DNA of 11,246 bases from Planctomycetota bacterium. GTDB lineage: Bacteria > Planctomycetota > Phycisphaerae > WQYP01. The position numbers and the translations under genes are program-made. The notes under the pieces were generated by a model. That model saw only the letters and a program-made list of their open reading frames with translations. It searched no databases and was not told the DNA's origin. Within the stretch, counting starts at the first letter, position 1. Each line of letters starts with the position of its first letter. The stretch is taken from NCBI GenBank assembly GCA_021809365.1, contig JAKBAC010000112.1:1-11246 (forward strand), in the 5' to 3' direction. Positions 7,401 through 11,246 of the stretch are shown here, in pieces.

Positions 7401-8103
7401 CTTTCTGGCGCGGTTCGTTATCCATATTGGACTGGATAAAGCCCACCGACATGCCCACGGCATAAAAGGCCGGTGCGACCCACGCCGCGTCGCGCCGCAC
7501 CAGATAATCATTGACCGTGACGACGTGGCAGTGCCGCCCCGACAGGCCCATGAGAAAACAGGCCAGCGGTGCGACAAACGTTTTGCCTTCGCCCGTGGCC
7601 ATTTCCGCGATTTTCCCATCATACAGCACCATGCCGCCGATCAACTGAACATCAAAGGGCCGCGCGCGATACGGTGGCCGGGCATCCGGCACCGCCGCGC
7701 GGATGGCTTCGTAAAGTTCCGGCGGAATTTCCACAAAGCGCCAATCGTGCTCGCCCACACATTGCTTTTTGACCTCTTTGTACAGGTTTTGCGCTTCGGC
7801 GGAAAGTTTGCCGGCGTCAAAATTGCCCGCCGGATGAAATGCGTTCCGCAGGCCGATGTTGCGATCCATGGATTCCCGCATCAGCGCGAACGCCTCGGGT
7901 AAAATCGCCATGTCCGTCTCCCCGGCGGCCATGCGCTTGCGGAGTTCATCCGCCTTGGCCCGCAACTGTGCATCCGTGAGCGCCCGCATGGCGGGTTCAA
8001 ACGCGTTAATTGCCGCCACGCGATGGCGATAAGACTTGATGAGCCGACCATTGCGTGAGCCGAAAATTTTCGTCATTGACTTGTTGAGAAATTGTGTAAC
8101 CAT
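4405..8103 (-). CDS. secA: Preprotein translocase ATPase SecA, enlarged
   Basis: SecA is the ATPase that drives proteins through SecYEG at the inner membrane. The 1232-residue product has Walker A ATGEGKT (169-175), IVDEVDSVLIDEARTP (273-288), the NBD2 segments ATNMAGRGTDI (621-631) and RGRSGRQGDPG (661-671), a long helical scaffold with LYAMDQLRDTIGLRG (1097-1111) and a C-terminal zinc-binding CPCGSGKKYKHCC (1216-1228). It is about 330 residues longer than E. coli SecA. One insertion (about 325-375) is a charged coiled coil inside the preprotein cross-linking domain. A second enlargement (about 785-1080) repeats a helical unit roughly five times in the helical wing region. ATG 8103 is chosen because GAGGG (8108-8112) lies four bases before it. 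An in-frame GTG at 8157 lacks such a site, and ATG 8076 is also unsupported. The gene lies between the signal-peptide ORF and der. Confidence 0.97.
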   Translation of the reverse strand: MVTQFLNKSMTKIFGSRNGRLIKSYRHRVAAINAFEPAMRALTDAQLRAKADELRKRMAAGETDMAILPEAFALMRESMDRNIGLRNAFHPAGNFDAGKLSAEAQNLYKEVKKQCVGEHDWRFVEIPPELYEAIRAAVPDARPPYRARPFDVQLIGGMVLYDGKIAEMATGEGKTFVAPLACFLMGLSGRHCHVVTVNDYLVRRDAAWVAPAFYAVGMSVGFIQSNMDNEPRQKAYQCTVTYGTNSEFGFDYLRDNMKQSLAEQVQGPLDFAIVDEVDSVLIDEARTPLIISGPAHDDSPRYRQADEVTRKLIQAQKPWDIANSHVETLKRKIKGAEGEMKNARGDAAKITALQNLISQTQNELVEAEAELAKQVQLYEVELDRKSAHLTHEGIRKAQDFAGVGSFYVGGNMDWPHLLEQSLRAHVVYEVDKDYVVQKGEVIIVDESTGRLMIGRQWSDGLHQAVEAKERVTVKPETQTMATITLQNFFKLYKRIAGMTGTAMTESEEFSKIYNLEVVSIPTNRALCRQDYEDLIFMNENAKWHAIVEQIKEAFERGQPVLVGTTSVEKSERLSNILARQHGIEHEVLNAKNHEREADIIAKAGTQYVDKLGRTVGRVTIATNMAGRGTDISLASGVAEVGGLFVLGTERHESRRIDNQLRGRSGRQGDPGMSRFFLSLEDELMRLFAGDFMLKALQRLGMKEDEAIEHGMVSRAVARAQKKVEERNFGIRKNLLEYDEVRNYQRNFFYTSRQAILEGRNLQGTIFDTIGDSVRDAVAHYLDRDYVATCIAEWVRVNFNTVIDPQDLRDTELAVLEMTIRDKAREDARSNIHSAIAEFMDPDAHPEDYDYAGMASWAMSQFKVQISQTQMKKMQRDEIIETLVEKALDLIDHRDISPLTKYLVKNYAQQQLAQWANDKFEFNIPVADLTGKTQDQAIELILTNARRAYHDREITYPVEYAIEATLASGGIENVYASEQLAIWVKAKFGTAISGEEIRALSTDALRRRLEDISRQTHETIDRQIDEAIEKMPESRMLAAWVADRFVTQAAPDEFVDEPPQERRERIGELAHAFLRRELTELERTVLLQIYDVTWKDHLYAMDQLRDTIGLRGIAQRDPVIEYKREGSRLFDDFLKNLREKVTDVIFRMRVASAGDMRNVYEGQEELFDANESYGVGESAAARELQASPPETSAQADEEAPLDPIVNAGPRVGRNDPCPCGSGKKYKHCCGRTA
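4864..5751 (-). repeat. Five-fold degenerate helical repeat inside SecA
   Basis: Residues about 785-1080 of SecA contain five related units with spacing of about 57-68 residues. Each opens with a small-residue/Trp core followed by Phe: IAEWVRVNF (W793), MASWAMSQF (W856), LAQWANDKF (W914), LAIWVKAKF (W982) and LAAWVADRF (W1039). In most units an I-x-x-x-x-hydrophobic segment and a long charged helix follow. The third unit resembles the single E. coli stretch that reads about LKNDFDLDLPIAEW. E. coli SecA has one such unit in its helical wing domain, so this looks like internal duplication. DNA identity between units is low, so the duplication is old. Confidence 0.7.
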
Positions 8104-8139
8104 GAAACCCTCGGTGCTTTTCTGATAATTCAATGGATG

Positions 8140-8187
8140 TCTGAAATCACCGGCCACATAACGCCGGTACGATGTGCCGAAATCAGA
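8140..8187 (-). promoter_or_regulatory. Stem-loop between leader ORF stop and secA start
   Basis: On the mRNA strand ACCGGC (8168-8163) pairs with GCCGGT (8154-8149) across eight bases. The outer segment TCTGA (8187-8183), which contains the stop codon of the upstream ORF, can pair with TCAGA (8144-8140). A second ATCAGA at 8126-8121 can compete for the same partner. A ribosome paused at the end of the ORF would cover or melt the outer pairing. The secA Shine-Dalgarno (8112-8108) lies downstream and no clear sequestering partner was found for it, so the regulatory link is only suggested. Confidence 0.35.
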
Positions 8188-8611
8188 GCATGCAAGGCGG
8201 GGGGCGGGCCGCGAACACGCGCGTCAACATGCGGCGACGATCCGGGCCGATGTGCGTTACCGCCAGGCGGGCAACTGAACATGGCGCGGAAAAATGCGCA
8301 AAGTCGCTATTGTGGACATACCCATGGCAGCAGTTAGGCCCCAGATGCACCGCCGTGGAAATCCACAGGCCCAGTCCATGGGGCATCCAACCCGGGGTCA
8401 TACGGTAAATGGTGGCCGTGGGCATATTTTTACGGTGGGCGGTGGCCGAAGCATGAAGCGTGCCTCCGGGCATCGCCAGCAGCCGACCCATCCAGTTCAT
8501 GGAACCGCGCGAATCGCCAGGAGTCTGCCCGTGCGCGGCAGGCATCCATAGCATGGCCATGAGGCATGAAATAGCCGTGATCGCTGGTGAATGTCTACGT
8601 AACCCGTGCAT
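8183..8611 (-). CDS. Secreted protein upstream of secA, candidate secretion-monitor leader
   Basis: A 142-residue ORF that I do not recognise as a known family. It has a classical signal peptide: basic MHGLRRH, hydrophobic core at about 10-25 and a cleavage site after AHG (26-28). The rest is rich in His, Met, Cys and Gly without clear domains. The C-terminus carries basic DRRR (124-127) and then AARPPP (134-139), and the protein stops three residues later. A short Arg/Ala/Pro stretch near the end is typical of ribosome arrest peptides. The secA start lies 79 bases downstream, as with E. coli secM. A perfect TATAAT box is 31 bases upstream, an in-frame stop lies five codons before the ATG, and the ribosome binding site is weak. 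It may equally be an ordinary small exported protein. Confidence is good that the ORF is translated and low for the arrest function. Confidence 0.6.
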   Translation of the reverse strand: MHGLRRHSPAITAISCLMAMLWMPAAHGQTPGDSRGSMNWMGRLLAMPGGTLHASATAHRKNMPTATIYRMTPGWMPHGLGLWISTAVHLGPNCCHGYVHNSDFAHFSAPCSVARLAVTHIGPDRRRMLTRVFAARPPPCML

Positions 8612-8642
8612 ATAAACGCCGTCTCAAGTTAATCTCAACGAT

Positions 8643-8648
8643 ATTATA
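8643..8648 (-). promoter_or_regulatory. -10 box for the leader ORF-secA-der transcript
   Basis: A perfect TATAAT on the minus strand (plus-strand ATTATA), which would place the transcript start near 8636, about 25 bases before ATG 8611. The -35 region at 17 bases is poor (TATCCA). No other promoter is obvious before secA, so the leader ORF, secA and der probably share this transcript. Confidence 0.5.
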
Positions 8649-8833
8649 AGCGTAAAGACCGTTCATGGATACCCCGCAAGGGGAGCCAGGGCGTGGCAAT
8701 TAATCCGAACCAGGGTTCTGGGGTAGGAGTATTCAGGACCAACCCTTCTCTTAGCGCCAGCGTTTATGCCGCTGATTTCGCCGTTCGCCCGGAAATATGG
8801 CCACGCCCGGGAGCAACAACGTTTCACGGCTTG
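8649..8833. other. Divergent intergenic region with inverted repeats
   Basis: No credible gene is seen between the leftward and rightward promoters. A 64-codon frame from GTG 8693 has neither a good start nor a familiar product. The region holds a CCCC-GCAA-GGGG hairpin with a GNRA tetraloop (8672-8683). Perfect nine-base arms GGGCGTGGC (8689-8697) and GCCACGCCC (8800-8808) lie about 100 bases apart. GGGTT and AACCC can pair between them. The arms could close a structured RNA, but no promoter was seen that would transcribe it. Confidence 0.4.
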
Positions 8834-8862
8834 TTGTCAGAATATCCACCGCGGGGTACAAT
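8834..8862 (+). promoter_or_regulatory. Strong sigma70-type promoter of the small basic protein gene
   Basis: TTGTCA (8834-8839) and TACAAT (8857-8862) each match consensus at five of six positions, with exactly 17 bases between them. Transcription should start near 8869, about 57 bases before ATG 8926. A dyad, CAACAA (8814-8819) with TTGTTG (8831-8836), overlaps the -35 box and could be an operator. Confidence 0.7.
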
Positions 8863-8925
8863 CATGGGCTTTGAATTGGTCGCCTGACCTGAATTGTTTG
8901 GCAGTTGGCACGGAGTATGTAAATT

Positions 8926-9255
8926 ATGTCATTGGATCGAAGCCTGAAGGGCAAAAGCACACTGGAACGGCATCGCAATGTTCTCAAACGATCTGAACGC
9001 ATTGATATGCTTGAGGATAATGACAAGTGGACCGATGGCAAGTCCAATGTGTTCGGTCTGCTCAAGGTCGCGCATCGCAAGGCCGCGGCCAATAAGAAGC
9101 CGGCCAAGGCGGAGGCGGTTGAGGGTGCCGCTACGGTGGCAACACCGGGAGCGGCGGGCGCGGTGGGAGCGGCGGGTAAACCGGCCGCAGGCGCTCCAGC
9201 CGGCGGCAAGCCGGGAGCTGCGGCGGCGGTGCCGGCGGCGAAGGCCAAGAAATAA
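8926..9255 (+). CDS. PVC-group small basic protein with Ala/Gly/Pro-rich tail
   Basis: The first 50 residues, opening MSLDRSLKGKSTLERHRNVL (1-20) followed by R-S-E-R-I and a VFGLLKV segment (42-48), match the small basic protein family known from Planctomycetes, Verrucomicrobia and Chlamydiae. Its function is not established; the charge suggests nucleic acid or ribosome binding. The family core is about 50-70 residues. Here residues 51-109 form an added low-complexity tail of Ala, Gly, Pro and Lys, ending AAKAKK, which resembles the basic disordered tails of histone H1-like bacterial proteins. The start has GGAG (8912-8915) ten bases before the ATG and a strong promoter upstream. The 39-codon ORF and the nuclease gene follow closely on the same strand. 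Confidence 0.88.
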   Translation: MSLDRSLKGKSTLERHRNVLKRSERIDMLEDNDKWTDGKSNVFGLLKVAHRKAAANKKPAKAEAVEGAATVATPGAAGAVGAAGKPAAGAPAGGKPGAAAAVPAAKAKK

Positions 9256-9268
9256 ATTCAGCTCGCGG

Positions 9269-9388
9269 ATGGGCGGAGACAAGAGGCTGTCGCGCATCGG
9301 GCATACGCAAGCGGCGTATGATTCCAACGACCGGCCACCGCAGATTCAGATGCGCACCAACCTGCGGGATTCCAAGGTTGCATATTGA
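9269..9388 (+). CDS. 39-residue hypothetical protein coupled to the nuclease gene
   Basis: A short ORF 13 bases after the small basic protein stop. It opens MGGDKRLSRIGHTQAAYDSN and ends DSKVAY; no known family is recognised, and it has no membrane segment or signal peptide. It is hydrophilic and mildly basic. Its TGA (9386-9388) shares a base with the ATG of the PLD gene in the arrangement TGATG, a usual sign of translational coupling. There is no strong ribosome binding site before ATG 9269, which weakens the case. The same frame is open back to 8978, but that part is a shadow of the small basic protein gene. Confidence 0.45.
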   Translation: MGGDKRLSRIGHTQAAYDSNDRPPQIQMRTNLRDSKVAY

Positions 9389-10047
9389 TGGCGCGCCGCA
9401 GTTCCATATCGCCCGGCCTGGTTCAACCGGGTGTCATCGTTCTGGCGGCATTATGTCTACTGGCCGGTATCTGGCTGGGGCATCAGCATGTCACGGTGCC
9501 CAGAGCACATCTGAACACGGAAAGTTCCATCAAGGTCTATTTTTCACCCGATGGCGGTGCCACACGGGAATTGGTGAAACTGCTGGATTCCGCTGATAAA
9601 AGTATTGATGTTGAGGCCTACAGCTTCACCAGTAAGCCCGTCATTGCGGCCCTGATCCGGGCGAAAGAGCGCGGAGTTAATGTCGCGATCATCCTTGATC
9701 GATCCAATGTGGAGAAAAAAAATTACCGTACACGCCATTACAGCCGGCGCATCAGTCCTGGTCTGGATGCCGTCTACACGGCTGGAATTCCAACCTATAT
9801 TGATGCGCGGTATTTGATCGCCCATAACAAGGTGATGCTCATTGACGGCCATATTATCGTCACCGGAAGTTTTAATTTCAGCTATGCCGCCGCACACTTT
9901 AACGCGGAAAATATGCTCGTGATCCAGAATATTCCCGCTTTGTTCATGCAGTATGAGCAAAATTTTGTGTTTCATGAACAGACCAGCCAGCGGTATCAAC
10001 CCGGTCTGGTGCTGGAACATCAATTCCATTTTCCGCGTTATCGTTAA
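9388..10047 (+). CDS. Membrane-anchored PLD-family nuclease-like protein
   Basis: A 219-residue protein of the phospholipase D superfamily with one HKD motif, HNKVMLID (H146, K148, D153), followed by the family's GSFNFS (160-165) and N-x-E-N (172-175). A single HKD in a short protein with I-V-T-G-S-F-N-F is typical of the Nuc/EndA-type endonucleases, which work as dimers sharing the active site. Other PLD hydrolases cannot be excluded. An uncleaved signal or membrane anchor spans about 11-31, so the catalytic part should lie outside the inner membrane. A periplasmic role in breaking down incoming or released nucleic acid is a guess from this. ATG 9388 is preferred to the TTG just before it because it overlaps the preceding stop. 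AAGG lies about ten bases upstream. Confidence 0.88.
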   Translation: MARRSSISPGLVQPGVIVLAALCLLAGIWLGHQHVTVPRAHLNTESSIKVYFSPDGGATRELVKLLDSADKSIDVEAYSFTSKPVIAALIRAKERGVNVAIILDRSNVEKKNYRTRHYSRRISPGLDAVYTAGIPTYIDARYLIAHNKVMLIDGHIIVTGSFNFSYAAAHFNAENMLVIQNIPALFMQYEQNFVFHEQTSQRYQPGLVLEHQFHFPRYR

Positions 10048-10057
10048 GGAAATTCTC

Positions 10058-10657
10058 TTATCCGCCCTTTTGCCAATGGTATTGTTTGAGAAGATTCCAT
10101 AGATCAGTCAGAGACTGCTTGTCTACGGCCAGGGCGTTATTCAGATAGCTCATCAGGCCCGGGCCGGCGTGATCCCGCAGCGCCTGCTTTTGTGCGGCCT
10201 TTGTCATGGCCAATTGCCAGGAATAATCCATGTACATCATGACCAGATAGCGCTTCTGAAAATCCGCGGCATTGCTGTGCAGCAGCAAGCCACCTTCATC
10301 ATCGGCAATAATTTTCTGAGCTTTGCCGAAAAGGGCGGGACGATAAAAATAATGCAGGTGGACGCGGTGGCGGCCCGCCCAGGCTTTCAGTTGCTTCAAG
10401 AGTTTCGCCTGACTGTCGGACATGTAACCGTTGAACTTCCGGACTGCGGGTGTCAACCCTTTGAACTTCGCGAGAAACGCCAGTTGCGTTTTGTCTTTAT
10501 GTCCCTTGGCCAGCGATCGCAGAATCTGCAACACCGCGGGATTAAGGACCTGTTGCGCCGGAGCGGGGCGCGACGGCGCGGAGATACCGCAGCCGGCCGG
10601 CAAAAAACATAACGCGGGTGCCAGCGTAAGCAGAATCAAAAATTGTCCGATGCGCAT
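10058..10657 (-). CDS. Putative lipoprotein of unknown function
   Basis: A 199-residue protein with an N-terminal signal, MRIGQFLILLTLAPALCF, ending in a lipobox-like LPAGC (19-23). Pro at the -3 position relative to Cys23 is unusual, but Ala-Gly-Cys fits lipid attachment. The mature part is predicted to be mostly helical and basic, with W94, H98 and an aromatic run HLHYFYRP (100-107). No domain was recognised. ATG 10657 is chosen over a TTG at 10672 because GGGGA lies seven to eight bases before it. The gene converges on the PLD gene with ten bases between them. Its start lies 41 bases after the 3' end of tRNA-Ser on the same strand, so it could be read from the tRNA promoter. No separate promoter was found for it. 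Confidence 0.7.
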   Translation of the reverse strand: MRIGQFLILLTLAPALCFLPAGCGISAPSRPAPAQQVLNPAVLQILRSLAKGHKDKTQLAFLAKFKGLTPAVRKFNGYMSDSQAKLLKQLKAWAGRHRVHLHYFYRPALFGKAQKIIADDEGGLLLHSNAADFQKRYLVMMYMDYSWQLAMTKAAQKQALRDHAGPGLMSYLNNALAVDKQSLTDLWNLLKQYHWQKGG

Positions 10658-10697
10658 GATTAAATTCCCCAACAGAGTTCACGGCCACGGAAGATAA

Positions 10698-10784
10698 CGG
10701 AGAGAGTGGGATTCGAACCCACGCAGGACTTGCGCCCTGACCGGTTTTCGAAACCGGCGCCTTCAGCCGCTCAGCCATCTCTCC
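10698..10784 (-). tRNA. tRNA-Ser, anticodon CGA
   Basis: Read on the minus strand, the acceptor stem GGAGAGA (10784-10778) pairs with TCTCTCC (10705-10699), with G10698 as discriminator. The anticodon stem CCGGT/ACCGG closes the loop TTCGAAA, giving anticodon CGA for UCG serine. The long variable arm (about CAGGGCGCAAGTCCTG) and GGGTTCGAATCCC T-arm confirm a class II serine tRNA. CCA is not encoded. Length is 87 bases. Confidence 0.96.
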
Positions 10785-10818
10785 AAGGCGGCCCGAATTC
10801 GGCACCGCATTGAATGCA

Positions 10819-10824
10819 ATTATC
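10819..10824 (-). promoter_or_regulatory. Candidate -10 box for tRNA-Ser
   Basis: GATAAT on the minus strand (plus ATTATC) matches the consensus at five of six positions and lies 34 bases before the tRNA 5' end. The -35 region is poor. A small palindrome, GCATT-G-AATGC (10807-10817), sits at the expected start site. Confidence 0.35.
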
Positions 10825-10912
10825 ATCCCCGGATTGCACCACAAAGGCAAGCCGGGCACCGCCAGCGCGATGAAAATGGGCCTGTGACCGATTCGGCGGC
10901 GGCCGCCGCCGC

Positions 10913-11025
10913 AGAGCAGGAGAGAGTAGAGAGTTGAACAGTAGAGCACATAAGGCTGGAACTCAAGAGTTGCTGTCGCAAGATGAGGCAACTCCTGCGG
11001 TCTACTTTCTATTTTCTACTTTCAA
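10913..11025 (+). repeat. Dispersed intergenic repeat, copy B
   Basis: Matches copy A (451-564) in the same orientation, sharing AGAGCAGGAG, CAGTAGAGCA-ATAAGGCTGG and CTCCTGCGGTCTACT. Its centre contains a clear hairpin, GAGTTGC (10967-10973) with GCAACTC (10988-10994), which copy A has lost in part. A GCGGCGGCCGCCGCCGC tract precedes it. No four-helix-bundle remnant follows this copy. Confidence 0.75.
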
Positions 11026-11048
11026 GGTGCGGCGGCGGCTGTTGCCGC

Positions 11049-11087
11049 AGAGCAGGAGAAAGGAGAGAGTTGAACAGTGGAGCACAT
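11049..11087 (+). repeat. Dispersed intergenic repeat, partial copy C
   Basis: The left third of the repeat again: AGAGCAGGAG, then GAGAGTTGAACAGTGGAGCACAT. It matches 10913-10951 of copy B closely but breaks off into the AACGAGC words at 11091. It begins 23 bases after copy B ends, also after a GCCGC tract. Confidence 0.65.
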
Positions 11088-11090
11088 CTC

Positions 11091-11246
11091 TACAACGAGC
11101 AACGAGCAACGAACAACTGTCGCTGCGGCGACGACGACGGAATTTACCACGAGGCAACGGAGGTAAACGGAGGAAACGACGACGAGTAGCCACAGAGGGC
11201 ACAGAGATCACAGAGGTTGGGATGCGACGACGGTATTTACCACAAC
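11091..11246. repeat. Tandem 7-base and 9-base word repeats
   Basis: Bases 11094-11117 hold AACGAGC, AACGAGC, AACGAAC in tandem, the same word family as 14-60. Bases 11190-11216 are three tandem nine-base units, CCACAGAGG, GCACAGAGA, TCACAGAGG. Between them are looser ACGAC- and GGAGG-type words, and TTTACCAC occurs at 11143 and near 11236. The region has no gene. The two frames of 68 and 69 codons through it are low-complexity and have no family resemblance. Such words are known from intergenic DNA of several environmental bacterial groups. Confidence 0.6.

Noticed and set aside
8104..8157. GTG 8157 as the start of secA
   Set aside because: It has no ribosome binding site and falls in the stem-loop region. 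ATG 8103 follows GAGGG and gives a usual SecA N-terminus.
8104..8200. Hairpin hiding the secA ribosome binding site, as in E. coli secM-secA
   Set aside because: No segment complementary to GAGGGTTTC was found in the gap or in the end of the upstream ORF, so only the stop-codon stem-loop is reported.
8693..8887. 64-codon ORF from GTG in the divergent region
   Set aside because: It runs through the rightward promoter, has a weak start and shows no family resemblance.
8978..9268. Upstream part of the frame that ends at 9388
   Set aside because: It is the +1 shadow of the small basic protein and reads as Arg-rich nonsense. Only the 39 codons from 9269 are plausible.
10542..10991. 149-codon minus-strand ORF with E-M-A-E-R-L-K-A-P-V-S-K-T-G
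   Set aside because: This is the translation of tRNA-Ser, another common false protein, and it runs through the lipoprotein gene start.
451..11025. Copies A and B as ends of one large mobile element
   Set aside because: The DNA between them holds housekeeping genes (leuD, purD, der, secA), there is no integrase or transposase, and a partial third copy points to a dispersed repeat family.
11190..11216. Three tandem nine-base units considered as a CRISPR array
   Set aside because: The units are too short and directly adjacent, without spacers, and no cas gene is present.

Overview
The window looks like a chromosome segment of a bacterium of the Planctomycetota (PVC superphylum). The main evidence is a gene at 8926-9255 whose N-terminus matches the 'small basic protein' family known from Planctomycetes, Verrucomicrobia and Chlamydiae. 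An over-long SecA (1232 residues against about 900 in E. coli), moderate-to-high GC and word-like intergenic repeats agree with this. Placement below phylum cannot be decided from the sequence.

Layout. 1-355 is a gene-free, repeat-bearing region that ends in a promoter for tRNA-Pro(GGG) (356-430). A hairpin, a dispersed repeat with inverted arms (copy A, 451-564) and a 15-codon relic of a four-helix-bundle (IVS/S23-type) gene follow. A promoter then leads into a rightward cluster: a 26-residue very basic protein (777-857), leuD (881-1447) and purD (1476-2771). The space after purD holds the stub of a broken gene (2910-3047).

The leftward half, read from 8648 down to 3056, is the most interesting part. 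A perfect TATAAT box precedes a 142-residue secreted-protein ORF (8611 to 8183), which is followed by secA (8103 to 4405) and, 14 bases later, der (4390 to 3056). The ORF before secA has a signal peptide and ends in Arg-Pro-Pro-Pro three residues before its stop. This is the arrangement expected of a SecM-like secretion-monitor leader, although the sequence is not recognisably SecM. SecA itself has a coiled-coil insertion in the preprotein cross-linking domain and about five degenerate copies of a helical unit where E. coli SecA has one.

To the right of 8834 a good promoter (TTGTCA, 17 bases, TACAAT) reads into the small basic protein, a 39-codon ORF and a membrane-anchored PLD-type nuclease. 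The last two overlap in a TGATG. On the opposite strand lie a lipoprotein of unknown function (10657 to 10058) and, upstream of it, tRNA-Ser(CGA) (10784 to 10698). The right end (about 10900-11246) is again intergenic repeats: copy B and a partial copy C of the same dispersed repeat, plus 7-base and 9-base tandem words.

The genes are mostly housekeeping: leucine and purine biosynthesis, ribosome assembly, protein export and two tRNAs. They do not form one pathway. The only group with clear functional logic is leader ORF-secA-der.
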